Of a stretch of 64,000 nt of DNA, positions 35,650 through 49,487 are shown piece by piece. The position numbers were made by a program, and so were the translations under genes. The stretch is taken from positions 20,680,545 to 20,744,544 of the forward strand of contig NC_135775.1 of NCBI RefSeq assembly GCF_028453695.1. The letters run 5' to 3'. The notes beneath the pieces are model-generated. The model saw only the letters and a program-made list of their open reading frames with translations. It ran no database searches and was not told where the DNA came from. The DNA is from Augochlora pura (Eukaryota > Arthropoda > Insecta > Hymenoptera > Halictidae). How positions within the stretch are numbered: position 1 is the stretch's first letter; each line of letters begins with the position of its first letter.

Positions 35650-36660
35650 TTTCGACTTGACTTTTAGGGATTAAACGTACCTGCGAAATGTCTATTAGAA
35701 CGTCCTGGGAACAATTAATGGATTTGACGGGTACGAATATTAATTGTTGGGGATGGGGGTAGTTTATTAGGTTTGCTGAGGTGTGCGTTGTATTGCAAAA
35801 ATGATAGTCACAAGTATCTTCATATTTGGCGCTAGTTTTATGACAATATTTGTGGTAACGAAAAAATTTATTTTACTATTTTCCATGAGAGAAATCAGAC
35901 TACCTTTATTGCATGTGTTTATAAGCAAGCTCTGTCAGAGAATACCATGGTTCAACGAAGACTGAATAATACAAATGAAATGACCGATTATAAATAAGTA
36001 ACATAATTTAATAGAAGGAAAATATGGACAGTGAAGTATAGATGAGAGATTGTACTATTAACAGAAGATTAATGCTGGAAAATGTTTAGGTGATTGCTTC
36101 ATAAACATGCATCACTGATTTTACAATTAATTGCAAGATATTACAATGTCTATTACACAGTTCAAATTAATTGAACTCCAAGCAGACCAGGCTATAAATG
36201 ATTTGATAGCATCTATTACTTGGATTCAATAGAGTATAACTATTACAACTTACGTAATATACACAAGATTATAACTACTATGAACTATTATAGATTATTT
36301 TGCTATTATAAATTATTTTACTATTATAGATTTATTCTAAGTATATTTACTTGTAATTAAAAAATATTTTATTCTAAGTGTATTTAATTTATAACCTTTT
36401 CTCTATAACTATATTACTTACATTTTTGTTTCCTTTTACTATTTCTTTATTATTTATTATATTTATTTTATGTATTCTATGCATTACTTATGTTCAAGAA
36501 TACTCAAATCTTTAAACAAATTAATATATAAAGAAGAGAAGAAAATAAGTACACAATATCAATATAATTTTAATAATTACAACAACTGTGCTGATTAAGT
36601 ATGGTTTTAATAAAAAAAAAGTCGAAGAAACAGGTAGATGAGAGTATGCAATCTGTTGAT
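35650..36660. other. AT-rich spacer, nothing seen
   Basis: AT-rich with loosely repeated ACTATTATAGATT words at 36270-36340. No gene or defined element. Confidence 0.35.
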
Positions 36661-38400
36661 TCGATCTGACTGAATGAGATGTTTGTCCGGTGGCCGGCCA
36701 CGGTGTTTCCGGGAGTGTTAACAAGTCCCGATCGTTTCCTCTCCGCCGAAAAGGATCAGAGCTTTATGCGGCCGTCCGCACGCGGTGCCAGGTGCTGGCC
36801 ACATAATGTATTACTTAACACCCACCAAAAAGGGGGCCCCGCGTGTAGCTACGGGGGGGCCCTCGGATACCTAATCCATCCGCCTGGATCGTCTTCCAGC
36901 CGGTATTCTTCGCCTCGCACCTCGGACAACAAAAAAAAAAAAGAAGAGAACTGTTCCACGGGGAACGGGGCTCGGGACCCGAAACGATTTCGGGAACTGT
37001 GAAACTGGACTGAACGTTACTCAGCGTGTTTTTTAGAGGCTCCACGAAGTTTGCGGGAGTCCATTAATCCTGCTGAATGCGATGAATACGATAGCAAGTA
37101 ATTGTTTGAACGTTATTGTTAGCTGGCCTCGGTCCGTGGTCCTCCAAAATCGAAATTTCTTTCACTGGTATTGTTATTATTTTTTTTATTATTATTATGT
37201 TCTTTTTAGTAATATTATTATTTATTTTTTGGTGTTTATGGATTAAGACTTTTTGCTATAGGGGCTAAGAAAATAATTAAATGTTCTTAAAACATCCTCT
37301 GCATATAAATAACGCAATTTAGAATGATCCATGTGCAATTATTACTGCAACTGTTATTATTTGTTGTAGTAATCGATAAGAATTTAATCTAGAAATCCAG
37401 CTAAATTTTTATATTTTCTTATCTCGTTCGGATAACGGAGATTCTACAGTATATTTTAAAAATTCAATTTGAATTGTAATTACTATGAAAGACGCGTATT
37501 TTTCATCACCAATTAATTTGCATAGGAAAATTTGATGTTCTGAGAAGTCAAAGAACATTTTCAAACAGACGTCGATTTAATTTTGTTCTCTTAGAATAGC
37601 GTCATACTCGCTCGATTCTAATTAAAAACTAATTTCTATGACGAAACATCAAATGACCTAAACTAGTCGACATAGTCGAAATATTTATAAAGAATTATAT
37701 CATAGTCGAAATAAACACTAGAAAAGTCTCGACACATCGAACAAACGTTTAAATATACAAAACAAATAAACAAAATACTTTAATATTGAATGACCAAGCA
37801 AAGTTGCTAGCCAATTCCCAGCTTGGCTATAAAAATCGCAGATGACGACCGAGCGTTTCTCGTTGCGACGTCGTCGACGAATAATGAGTTAATTTGCAAT
37901 CCGGTGCCGGGGGATTGTTTGCAGCCAAAGACACAAAGGAATTTCGACGAAGTTCGCCGCCGGTCGGGAATTTGCATCGCGAGAATCGAACACACCTGAC
38001 GTAACTACGCCCCTCAGATTAGCTCGCCCGTGGTGGAGAGAAATGGAGACCTCGGTTCAACCGAAACCGGTAATTTCGAGACCGGGACTTGACCGTGGTT
38101 GAACGCGTGTGCGACTAGGTATTATTCCGCGCCCGGAGCGGTGCGTGGCGCGTCCGCGTTTTCGATGGACACACCGCACCGTTCAATTTTCCAATGGAAA
38201 TCGAACGAAAATTATCGTGTCCGTTTCAATCAAGCGTTCCACCACGTTCATTGCTGTCTACGCGGCCCGACACGACGGTGCCGGAATTTTTTTTTTTTCG
38301 CGAACGCAACTTTATCAATCACGTCGCTTTAGCCTCGGTTAACTTCGCGTTTCAGACACTCGGCACACGTTTTGGTTATACGAGAGCGTGAAACGTGCGA
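36661..38400. other. Two CpG-rich islands separated by AT-rich DNA
   Basis: Islands at 36670-37020 and 37800-38390, with AT-rich sequence between. Frames are short and unrecognised, and a poly-T run near 38288-38300 interrupts one of them. Confidence 0.35.
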
Positions 38401-38900
38401 GTAGCTGATAATTATTGCGAGTTGTTTGCTAGTGTTTGATCATTTTTTATTAACCATCTTGACAGTTAAAATTAATGATAATATCGAGACAAAAAGATCT
38501 TAGAATATAATTGCAACATTTTAGAATATCGTCTCGTTTATTAGAATTTAATATCAATTTTTTGAGAAAGAATGTAAGTCATTGTGATCCAATGCGACAA
38601 TGGAGGGTTTAATTGTCAAATTTTGATGAGTATATTTAAATGTTAAATCATTATTAATGTATAAAATATTTATATTTATAAGATACTGTTATCAACATAT
38701 ATTGAATACCTGAATACCTTTTTCAGTGGACCGCTTTGTATATCAACCCTTTGCACTCGAACGTATTTAAACACTAAATGCAAAATATCATTTCCAACCT
38801 ATAACGTTTCCACTTCATATAATTCAGTGCATTTCACGTAAACTCGCTTCTTGCTACAGAGTAAACAAATACTAATCACCGTCGCTGTAACAAATTTCCC
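38401..38900. other. AT-rich spacer with a repeat-end word
   Basis: Contains CAACCCTTTGCACTCGAA at 38744-38761, matching the word on the minus strand at 32556-32571. Element limits are not clear. Confidence 0.35.
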
Positions 38901-40230
38901 GGAACACAAGTGACCACTATCTAGCGTCTATCTAGACAAAGCCAGCAAATTAGATGGCCGTCGAACAGTGAAATCGATTCTAAATATTTCGAGCCGTGTC
39001 CGAAACGGAGCCTTTGATAAAATAATGGAGAACGTTGAGACAGTCGGCTCGAGCGTGTCAAGAACAAGGGAAAAAGGTACCGCGAGGATGCACGGCGAAG
39101 AAGAAGAAGAAGACAGGGAAGCCTACCAGGGATCCTCGTTAACGGGGAACGGTTCGCAACGTAGCACGGGAAGGCCAATAAACACAGCCGGCCTCGGAGA
39201 TCTAGGAACAAACGGCCGAGTGAATTCCAATCAACGCGCTAAATTACACCGAGCCATTAGCTACCAAAACTTCCACCCACTGCTGGAGAATGACTTGTCA
39301 AACATCGGCCATTGGTTCCGATGCAACGCGAGCCCGGGGGCCCCTCTCTTTTACCTGTCCAGATGCGTTCCTCGCTCTTCCCCCCCTCTGTGCCCCTCTG
39401 GCACAGTCTATCCTCTTCGGAAGGGCACGAACGCAGGGGGGACCGAGCGAGAAAGGGACACGACGGACGATGAAGACGTTGTAAAACGACTGGGTACGTT
39501 CTCTGTGTCTCGGGGTTCTCACACCTCGAAGACGAAGCGGCGCACGGTCAAAGGCCCGCGGGGGGTAAGCCCCTCGGACCGTGAGGCTAATTGATACGTA
39601 AGATTACGTTCCTGGCCTCCTTCGGCCTGGCCGCCTCCACCGTCCCCGTCGCCTCACCCCTCCCCTCCCCCTCCCCTCCTCTCTCCCCGTTCTCGGGATG
39701 ATTGGTTGTCGGCCCCGGAGACTAGTCACTAAATTCCTTGTTCGGCTTGGAAACGAGCCGCGTGTTCTGCCTCGGAACTCGCGTGCGCGACAAGGAATCC
39801 ACGGGGCTGGCCTACACGATGAACTTGTTGATCCCCATTCAGTCCGGGTGTACTTCAATCTCGGCGAATGAAAGACGACGGGGTTTGTATCGTCTTCGAG
39901 AGGGGGAGGGGGGTTTCGCGTTGATCTAGTGCACCACCGTGGATGGGTCCCGGTCCCCGGCGATTCTTTATGCAAATTCCTTGTTTCGATGCAACGCAGA
40001 AAGCCCCGCCGTCGTGGCTTTTTCGGCTCCGGGTTACGATCCCACGTTACCCCTGTTATTTGCGAAAATGCTCACTGTAACGATGAATCGTTATCGCCTG
40101 CCACTCGCCGGAACCATCCCCCCCTCGGGCGGTTTCTTTTCATCCCTGTTCCACCGGCGAGGAATCATTTTTGTACAGAGGCGAGTCTCTTCGGTTCGCC
40201 GCGTGCGCTGGATTTTTTGGAGATTGCAAA
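38901..40230. other. CpG-rich island, no supported gene
   Basis: A 208-codon plus-strand frame (38968-39594) includes a GAA run encoding poly-Glu and a low-complexity middle. No domain, signal peptide or membrane segment is seen. It lacks convincing splice sites and is not called as a gene. Confidence 0.35.
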
Positions 40231-40462
40231 TTAATGATATTATTGATATAATTACGATTGATGATATTATTACGATAATAATGATATTATTACGAGTAGC
40301 GCGTATTTATAAATTAGCAAGTTGAAGTAAATGATAAGATAAAAATTGGATGTGAAAATTTTATACTTTTCGTTTAGAAGGGGGAGTCAACATGGTGCAC
40401 CATTTGCGATATCAAAATCTCGATGGGTCGTACCGTATTACTTTCTGTAAAAATTATTATTA

Positions 40463-40612
40463 TTGGGTTGGTAACTAAGTAATTGCAGATTTAAAATAAG
40501 AAGGAAAATTCAATTCGTTTGCTTAAAAGTATCAGTTTATTCAATTCGACAAATCAATTTTGACGTATAAATATATTGACGACAAGAAAAAAGAATTTAA
40601 TTCTGATTTAAA
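40463..40612. mobile_element. Mariner remnant (mellifera-type terminal sequence)
   Basis: TTGGGTTGGTAACTAAGTAA followed by TTGCAGATTT matches, by memory, the terminal inverted repeat of mellifera-subfamily mariner elements with one or two changes. A subterminal-like AAGAATTTAATTCTGATTTA occurs near 40591-40610, where the opposite terminus would begin, but that terminus is missing. No transposase sequence remains. Confidence 0.6.
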
Positions 40613-40889
40613 GGTAAGGGACCATCATTTATACTTAACAGTTTATTATTACAGACACCCTAGTAGTCTGATTCGATAAAATACGGCGAGGAGTTAAAAA
40701 TTAAAAAGGAGACAAATAATACATTTAAATCCTCCAAGAAAAAGAAAGAAGAGGAATCTGATATATCCAAAATCGTTAAAAAAGAACGAGATAGAAGATA
40801 GAAAGAAGGCTAAAGATATATCAAAAAGCGAACAGCAAATATATCCGAATCCGCTAAGAAAAAGCAGCCGACCGCAAAGAACCGAAACT

Positions 40890-41490
40890 TAGTTTCACTT
40901 TACCGGGAAGAGTAGCCGCGGTTTATCCTTAAAGGCGCGCCGTGAAGCCGAAGCGCGGCCCGTCATTGGCGTAATCTCGGTCGGCCGCCGAATCGCGTGG
41001 AATTCCGTGGAAGCTGTAAAAGTCGGCGGCGTCGGACGCCGGCTGATCCCTCTGTGTATCGGCCAGTAAAAGTTGCGCCGCGAGTATCTAAAAGTTGAAC
41101 GGCGAGCGAACAACGGGGCCGGCTTCCCTCTTCGCGAAAGGCAGCCGGGCGTTCATAAAACGGCCGTAAAACACTAAACGGCTGTAAAGCTGCCGCCCCG
41201 AAACGCGGACGCGCGGGCACACCACCGTTGTTTAGGCTCTCTCTTGTTGTGTTGCTGTTGCTGTTGCTCGTTTTCGCGCGCGCGCGCGCGCGCTCGCTTT
41301 CTACCTTTGCGGGGCCCGGCCGAATAGAGACACGGAGCTTCGACGTTAAATCATCCGACGGCCACGCCCCCCTACGGGTCCTACCTCGTGTCGGGCCCCG
41401 CGAGCGGACCATCTCGAATCCACCCGGACGGACAACACGATTCCACGGGCCCCCGCTTCGCGCCGGTTATGCTTTAATAGTTCCGTAGAT
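40890..41490. other. CpG-rich island with a CG dinucleotide run
   Basis: Includes (CG)n at 41275-41293. Frames on both strands are Arg/Pro/Ala-rich and unrecognised. Confidence 0.35.
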
Positions 41491-43165
41491 TGATTTAGAA
41501 GTGAATTTATGTGACGGTGGCTCGCTTCGGCGGAAATTTTTAAGGGATTGGGGAAATAATTGATAATTTGGGACCCTGGAAAATTGGGAAATGTTCGAGG
41601 TAGTCGGGAAACTAGGATCGTGTGCAACAGACTTCTGTATCGTGCTTGGACTACGAATGTTCTTATGATATGCCAGAGATGCTGAGATCACTGATTTTTA
41701 GACAACAAGGTTCTGAGAATTTTATAAATGGAGCTAGAATAACAAATTGAGTTATGAAATATTAAATTCTAAGTTTTTCGCATTTTTGGCAGTGTTTTCC
41801 AAAAGGTAAAAATAAGACTGAAATGTTATGTAAAAAATATTCATAGATACTCTGTTGGGAAGATATAATAAAAATAAAAAATGTGAAAAATACGTGATAA
41901 TGCTTCTCATGTATTGCAGAATTATATTTACAGATTTTTGAAGTGTTAAATAGGTTATAAATATTTTTATCTTCGCAGGTAATACAGACTTTTTAATGAA
42001 ACATATTTAAAGTATCACCTCCATACATAACTACCATATTAAAACAATATTATTCGTTAAAATGCTATAACACATGAGAAGATAAAAATATTTACAGTTT
42101 ATTTACTATCTCAAGAGACTATTCCTCCTCAGCCCTAACCCTTAACCTTCAAAAGAGATTTACAAACATACTACGATTTTCAATTGTGTCCAACCCTTAG
42201 CCGAAGTTCAGAGGACTATCTCAAAGTGACTATAATATTCTCAATCTCACGCAACAAGTAACAATGTCCCATAGAATCGAAACTTTACAACAATCACTAC
42301 CGCCTCATGCACGAGTTACGAAGCCAAGAATCATAGACTCTCCGACAGAGCAATAGGACAATTAGGCGCCTCTCCGTCCGAGTGGCTGACAGGAGAATAG
42401 AAGGCAATACCGGGCCTGAATTTCCGAGCGGGCCCATTCTACCGAAAGGAATCAAGAAAAACGACAACAAAGCAGCCCCGGAGGGGGGGAAAAAACATGG
42501 GTTTTCACTCAGTCATCGTGTTCCGACGCGCAAGAAATCACATAATCATTGCCGCGAACGCGAAGCAGATCGAACAGCTACCGTATACGACCCAATTTAT
42601 CGCGGTGTTATTAACCACCACGTATCCACGTATTAACTGGGACCTTTCAAACCGAGCAAAGATACTGACTCGAGGAATTAGGTTAATAACACGACCCGGC
42701 TGTTTCGATTGGCGGAGCCGTTTCACTGTGCGCGAAAAATCACTGCTACTCGAATAAAAATCGAGTATTCGACTTCGATTAAAATCGCCGGAATTTGGAG
42801 TTTGAAATTTGGAATATTTATACCAAATTATGTTATTAAAATCATTCTCCGTGGACTGTAGAATATTTTTTTAGAAAACCCTTTGCATCAGAGAAGATAA
42901 AGGGTGTTTTATTTTGTTAGAACTAGGCTTTTTAATTCACGATTACTCAGATTTTAAATATATATTTTACGAGTTATTTATTCAATATTTCAGCAAAAAT
43001 ATTATGATAAAATCAAAATAAATGTCCTGACTTTTTACTATTAAAAACTAATACGAAATAGCTGCTTCCAATGCTCCGAAAATCGAGCGTTACCCTATTA
43101 ATAAGGGTAGTTTTCAAGTCGCCACAATTCTGTTTAATTTTTCTTAATAATCGACTATCGTCGCG
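41491..43165. other. Mostly AT-rich spacer, no gene seen
   Basis: A short GC-richer patch at 42300-42760 has small overlapping frames without recognisable product. Confidence 0.35.
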
Positions 43166-43720
43166 ACACTTCCGTCAGCCAGCGTCCAAGTTACGTGACT
43201 CGATCGATCGGTATACGTAGAACACGATCCGATATTGAATCTTAATTCCGCGAAGCGGATCGGCGCGGATCGGCGGGGTCCGCGGATTAAATTCCATCGG
43301 GTATAACGAGATCCTAATTACTGGACGACTTCCGACAGGCCGCGGCTCTCCTCGATCCGTCGCTTGCCAGCGGCGCTTGTAATTTCCGCTCGATAATTTT
43401 ACGACGCCGCGTTTATCACGGAGTCATCAAAGTTAACGCGGCGACCGATAGCTCCGGCCGGATTCCGAGCCGCGCGGCGGTATAGTAATCATTGGTGGTG
43501 GACGACGAGCGGAGAGTCCGCGTGCATCGCGGCCAATCGTAAATTTCAACGTCGCGTACGCAACGGGCTCCGCGCTAGAAACCGCCGCGTTTACGCCGCC
43601 AGTTATTAATTTGACGAGCGGGGATTCGAGTAACGGTTCTGGCTATTAGAACAGGGATCGAGCATTGGTGATAGATCAGTTTAGAGTGATGAATTACCGT
43701 GCGTACGCGCGTCTCTCGCG
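43166..43720. promoter_or_regulatory. Candidate regulatory island
   Basis: CpG-rich with TCCTAATTACTGG (43312), TTTATCACGG (43412) and CAGTTATTAATTTG (43601) embedded in it, and no supported frame. Function inferred. Confidence 0.22.
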
Positions 43721-44400
43721 CAACGTTTCGGGCAAACAGATCAGGATTCTTGATGCCGGATTGTAAAAAGTATTTGGTTCGACGAGATCAGCCAATGGTG
43801 GTTGAGAGAGCTTTTGGCATTCTGTTTTTCTTGATGTATGTATTTATTGTATGATAGATGTGGTAATCTAGGACCCGCCTATTTGATAGTTTCATAATTA
43901 TAGTTGTAATTGTCGGAAGTATAATTTTGAAGTTTTGTGTTTAATGTTTCAGACAGAGTGGCAGGATTTTGATTGCATCTTTTATAGTTGCTGATGTTAT
44001 AAAAATATGTTTTGGAAAAATTTTTGGGTAGACTTCTTTATTAGGGCATATATTATAATATATATTCTTGGATAGTTTTGGATCTTGGCATTATTATGAA
44101 ATATGTAGTACTAGTTCTATTCTTAAAATCACAGTGTAATTATCTCCTCAAGAACATTGCTTCCTGTAATATTGTCTTAAAATAAAAATGCCACTTGCTC
44201 AAAACGTAACACAAGATACAAGGACAAGATTTACCCACCGTGACAACTGAATAATGTCTTATTTTTATCTGATAAATTATTCGATTTGTAAAAACACGGT
44301 GAAATCGTTCGCGCCATTGCTTTACGTCAGCAGAAACTCGGCGTCTTGCACGATTCTAATTAATCCACTACATTCTGTAATCTAACAGGAATATGTCCAG
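43721..44400. other. AT-rich spacer, nothing seen
   Basis: No repeat or gene recognised. Confidence 0.35.
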
Positions 44401-46330
44401 CGTATTTATTAAGAGTCGAAAGAGGTTGCCGATGAAGTGATCATCTGCGCGATAAGATCGGCAACCGAATTATGACCGAACGTCCCCGGCGACTCGGGTA
44501 TTTCGCAACGAAGGTTTCATTACACCATCGACGAGGTTAACCGCGCGTTGCATCTCCATTTTGTCAGCCATCGGCGAAAGGTGTGCGCTCGCGCGATGCG
44601 GTCCTCTTCCCCGGCGTCGGATTCTCCAATTTCGTTAAACGATCGGTTGACAGATAATCGGCCCACCGTTTCCCAACCGCGCCGGTGCCGGGGCCCGTCC
44701 GCATTATCGGCTCCGTGATCGAAAAGTGATCGATATACTTCGATCCCTTGACCCAAGCGATAACGAGGTATTAACGATCGGAGCTGAACCAGTTTCCGAG
44801 GTGGCTTCGGAACGCTCGCGCGCGCGCACACACTTGGACGGTGGGTCTCTCTCGTTTGGCCCCCACCTTCGGGTCCCCGAGGGGGCCCCCCGATCCTCCG
44901 TTCTTTTGTTTCGAATCGGCCAGGGCTTTTTCGATTATCGTCCGCCGGGGCACCGTAACGATCGCCTAACTCAGTGGCCCCGCCCACCGAGCGAACGGTG
45001 CGCTCCACCCCCTCGGGGCTCTCTCCTTCGCCCGTAGACGGTCCCACTTTTTGCATTTAAATTAATTTACGCCGATTAATTTTTAATTAAACCCGTGCCC
45101 GAGCCTGGGATCTCGGTAGGCGCGAAATACTTTGGGCAAACGCGCCGCGGCCGATCAGGGACCGAAGCCCCGTGTTCCAGCCTCTCTCGCCCGGTCTAAT
45201 GGGAATCCGGGGCCCGGGAGGATGCTCCAGATTCCTACGGGGGACCCGTGGTAATATATTACGGTCACGTTTCGAGAGACCGAAGGACTCGCTAGATTGA
45301 AAAACATGGCGGAACCGGCCCAAAAAGCCGTTGCGTCGCTTCGCTTGTTTTTTCGTGGAACCGACCGAGTATTAAGATATCCGAGTTTTATTAAATCGCC
45401 CGCCGGTTTAACGAGGGTCCGCGCGCTCTCTCTCTCTCTCTGCTGCACTGACGTGACGAGAAATCACCCGGTCACCCACGAGGTCTCTATTCCGTCGCGA
45501 TTTTTTCACGGACCTTCAAATTTAGGTAGTGACAACCTGTGTAGTCAATATACATTACAAACACGAGCCTGTTAGCTGTTTTACGGCATCAGCAACGTGT
45601 AACTAAAATTAGTATAAAAAAATAAGCGATGAAGAGGATATTAAATACCCAACCTTAAACACTATATACAGTTTCTTCATCAAATCTGTCTATTTTTTTA
45701 TTTTCATTTATTTCGTCTTAACCTACAAATATTCATATAATTTTGTTCACATAAAGACAGATTACATATATTTGCCATAAGAAAAAAGCTTTAAGTATAA
45801 TAATACCTTGGTCAAATTTGAAAGTCTATAACAACTTAGTAAACATTTTACAAAGTACCACCAATATGGCGGATCACTGACTCACCGCGTCGGAAGATAG
45901 ACAAGAATTGTTGCGGCCAACGCGAAAATAATATTCGGACAGCGGTGATTTCGGCGGCGGTTTTTGTTTAATAAACGAGAGAAGCGGACGCCCGGGGTGC
46001 GAGTAATGCGGCGAAATTTACGAGGGGATGTTCGCCCCTCGCAACGCGGTATATTTTTTTTTTTTGTTGTTGTTCTCCGACCGGACGCACCGATATTCTC
46101 AATTCGAAATCTCGCGCAGACGATTGCTTATGCTGATTGTGTGCGAGCACCAAGAGAAACGGTTCTGTGTATCGAAATGCGATCTCCTGGTTTAATTACG
46201 AATCCTTCTGGGAGCGATCACGACACCGTGAACGTAAGCGGGCTCTGCTCTCCGTGAAATCGACCATCGACGATACGAAACCCGATAGATCAAGAAAAAG
46301 AAATGATCGCCGCTCTTAATCCGGATCAGA
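44401..46330. other. CpG-rich islands, no supported gene
   Basis: Islands at 44401-45560 and 45880-46330 flank a 300-bp AT-rich gap. The 178-codon minus-strand frame (44520-45056) is Arg/Gly/Pro-rich and unrecognised. ATATGGCGG or CATGGCGG words (45305, 45866) resemble PHO/YY1 cores. Confidence 0.3.
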
Positions 46331-46739
46331 CAACGACTGTACTGTCGATGTTCCTGTTAAATAAATAATGTTGTTCGAGATAATCTGAACACGTGTACTT
46401 GATAACGCTTAATACAATTAATTTAAATCTCCACCTGAAATCTAGTATATTATTTTTTATTTTCATGTTACTTCATGCCGATTTATTATATGATTTATAT
46501 TTATTATATTATGAAAATCTATTACAATTTGAATTTCTGTATAAATATAATACAATTAAAAATTTCTGGGTTTATTAAAATTTAGATTTCTAATTAAATT
46601 TCTATAGGAATCAACTATCATTTAAAATTTCTACTGAGATGCCTATATATGTTAATTAAGATTTAAAAATATTGAAATTCCTATAAAAATTTACTGTAAT
46701 CTGAAATTTCTATTCAAATTTCTGTACAACCCCTGTAAA
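46331..46739. other. AT-rich, degenerate AAATTTCTAT repeats
   Basis: From about 46500 to 46730, words like AAATTTCTAT and AAATTTCTGT recur at irregular spacing, suggesting an old, decayed tandem array. Confidence 0.4.
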
Positions 46740-47335
46740 TAGGGGTTGTTTTGCGTAACCGAGCGAACAAGTCCCATGATTTTTGTGCCGCGCCGAACGA
46801 AGGGGGTAGGGCTAACGGAAGCCCGTGGTTTTCCATCGTCCCCTTTACTGGTTCTTCTGCGCTGTTACTCGTTTAACCACGGATGCCTTTCGAAAAGGGA
46901 AGGAGTCGGGGCGAAACGCTATACGGCGGCACGAATCCACGCCTACCCATAACGATATTTTAATTAAACCGAGGCGCTGGTCGAGCCAAGGAGAAATTCA
47001 ATCTCGGGATAATAAATGATCGCGGCCCAACACCTTCCTGACTGCTGACGAGCCGGCACCTCGGCTTAAAGAGTTCACACCTTTTCCGTGTGCTTGTCCG
47101 GAATGGCGGACGGCGCTGGGATACTCCTCTTTATTATTTCTTTGATAAATTCGATCGAACTCGCCCTTATCATTTGTCTTGCGGGGTCAGCCGCGATCTC
47201 GTTAAGCTAAAACGTCCACCGATCACCACGGAATTAGTCGAATCTGTTGGAAGCGTGCTGGTCATCAACCCACCCCTTTTAGGGTTGATTCTGATGGCGA
47301 GGCGATGTTTCATCCGGCGAATTAGCGCACCCTAT
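46740..47335. other. CpG-rich island, no supported gene
   Basis: Short overlapping frames only. Confidence 0.3.
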
Positions 47336-47340
47336 CCCAC

Positions 47341-47668
47341 ACCGAAATATTTGTATGATTCCATTTCTAACTTAATCAATTACAGTGAAACGATATAGTT
47401 ATTGAAGTTATCGGTATAGAATTATGCTAAAGTATTTTTAATATTTTTCTTAAAATTCTCGCTGAGCATAGTAGCTAAGAACAATAATAATATATCAAAA
47501 ATATAACCATTCCCAAACCGAAATATTTATATGATTTCTAACTTAATCGATTACAGGGAAGCGATATAATCATTGCAGTTATTAATATAGAATTATGCTA
47601 ACTTATAGTAATCTTGCCAAGCAACGGAGAGTAATAATAATATATTAAAAATATAATAATGTTGAATA
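47341..47668. repeat. Tandem duplication, about 176-bp unit, two copies
   Basis: Copies start at ACCGAAATATTTGTATGATT (47341) and ACCGAAATATTTATATGATT (47517). Both continue with TTTCTAACTTAATC, ATTACAG and TATAGAATTATGCTAA, then ATAATAATATAT near their ends. Non-coding. Confidence 0.85.
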
Positions 47669-47719
47669 TATGAAAGTATTAAATAGCTATAAAGAGTACA
47701 TTGTACACCGATCTCATTC

Positions 47720-48480
47720 GAATCGGTAAATTACTCCTGATCAACTAAATGGGCGCACACCTGGCAACAGATAGACGGCGCATCAGGCCGTGACTGCACA
47801 CGTTTGTTTCGGCGTTTTGCGCGCCGCGTTTTCCCCGTCATTTATCACATAAGATTATCGATCGCGTCGCAGGAAACGCCGTAGAGAAAGAAAGAAGAAG
47901 AAAAAAAGGTCAGTCACGGCCCAATAATTTATCGTAGCTAAATTATTCGCAACAGTTTACGGGGGATGTTTGACGATTATTAACGGCAACGCTCCATTGT
48001 CGTCGGCCAGCGCCGCGCATGATTTGTGGGAAACTTAACTGACGAGTAATTGCCCGATGATTACCGACTTGAGTGAAACGGCTTGAGAGCCGAACTCGCG
48101 TGTGGACCGTACCCTCCCTCCCCACAAAAATCGATGAATTATCGTTCGCTCGTCATTGTGAAATAATTTATGTTTACAGTAGAACGGTGGCTCGGGCGCG
48201 CGCGCGCGCGCGTTCATTACCCGCCGCACCGATAGTACTTCGGCTTCTCATTAGTCAGAGCTGGTTCCATTGAAACCCGCGCGGCTTCGAATAATTATCG
48301 ACGCGTTATAAATCGAGCCGTTTACCTTTACGCGACTCTCGGCGGCGAACCCGCGGTTCGGACGGATCGGCGTGGAAAACCGCGCGAGCGCGACGCGTGG
48401 AACGAGCCGCGCGCGAAATAATTACTCCGGCCGCGCGGCGCGAGGATCTAGGAATTTTATTATCGCGTTTTAATTCACTT
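47720..48480. promoter_or_regulatory. Candidate regulatory island with GC dinucleotide run
   Basis: CpG-rich DNA with TCATTTATCACATAAG (47840), TTTTAATTCAC (48468) and a (GC)n run at 48196-48212. No supported frame. Function inferred. Confidence 0.22.
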
Positions 48481-48896
48481 CTTTGACGCGCGATAATATT
48501 CCTGATGGAGCGAGCGCTTCCATCGCCGGGCGATTTATCATCCTGCTACCCTTTTCTCTTTTTTTCTCCTTTTCTTTTAAATGTCGCCGGGGAAACTCGT
48601 TTCGCGAAGTTATTCGCGGACGCGAAATTGGATTACGTTTCTCACTTTTTTTCCAGCCGCGTTCTTCGCGACGACGCGCGCGTCGGGAGACAAAAAATAT
48701 TCCTGCCGAACCGCGGAATCAATAACTTTCTTGTTCGACGATTATACGTTTAATTATCGGATGTGTAGGAACGTTTCTCGGCTTGCGATGATATCGCGAA
48801 GATGCTCGAGTATGGTCGTTTTGTTAATGTAAAACGCTGTCGATTGGATGAGACAATGTTATGTGGAAATCAGGTTTTATGTTTATGTATGATATC

Positions 48897-49126
48897 TTAA
48901 CAGCTTGATGCACTTTAACGAGACTATATCGTGGTGGAGAATTTTAGTAGAAGACCTGTTAAATAAATATTATTTTCTTAAGATGGAATTAAATTCTATT
49001 CTGTACAATATGTAATAAAATGTAGGCAAACGATAAATACAAATTTCCTTTTTCTTCTAAAAAATTATTGCAATCGAAAAGCTCCTAGTTAATCATAATT
49101 ACGAAGAAGATTACACGAAATTAATA
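48897..49126. mobile_element. Diverged copy of the AACCCCTTGC repeat family
   Basis: TTAACAGCTTGATGCAC then ACGAGACTAT aligns with the start of the 49488 copy. AATACAAATTTCCTTTTTCT and GAAAAGCTC align with its right half. Termini are decayed. Confidence 0.5.
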
Positions 49127-49487
49127 AAAATTCTTCTTAACGAGAAACACAGGTCTCGTCAAAGCGATAAATAGCATTTATAATTAAACAGAAGCTAAGA
49201 TCTAATCCACCAATCTTCACTGACAAGAAACAGCTATCATTCACACAGTAAAATGATTCATGCGGATACATTTTGCGTCAGTTTCCTTCGAGCACGTCAC
49301 ACCGTAGTTTCGATGCATAACATTCAATTTTTCGAATGACTAAACGATGAAGTAGAATCGGAAACAACGCTCGAAAGAGCAGCGCACTCCTCTTTCCTTG
49401 CGGAAAATTATGCGAGTATCGAAGTATAACCGCTGTCCGTCTTCGGAGGACACTTTCTAATCATCGGTTGTTATTCCAGACGCGATT

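Noticed and set aside
38968..39594. 208-codon plus-strand frame
   Set aside because: Contains a GAA microsatellite-derived Glu run; no motif, no convincing splice sites, typical chance frame in a CpG-rich island.
40392..40403. Palindrome ATGGTGCACCAT
   Set aside because: A perfect 12-bp palindrome, but expected several times by chance in 64 kb and without neighbours suggesting an operator.
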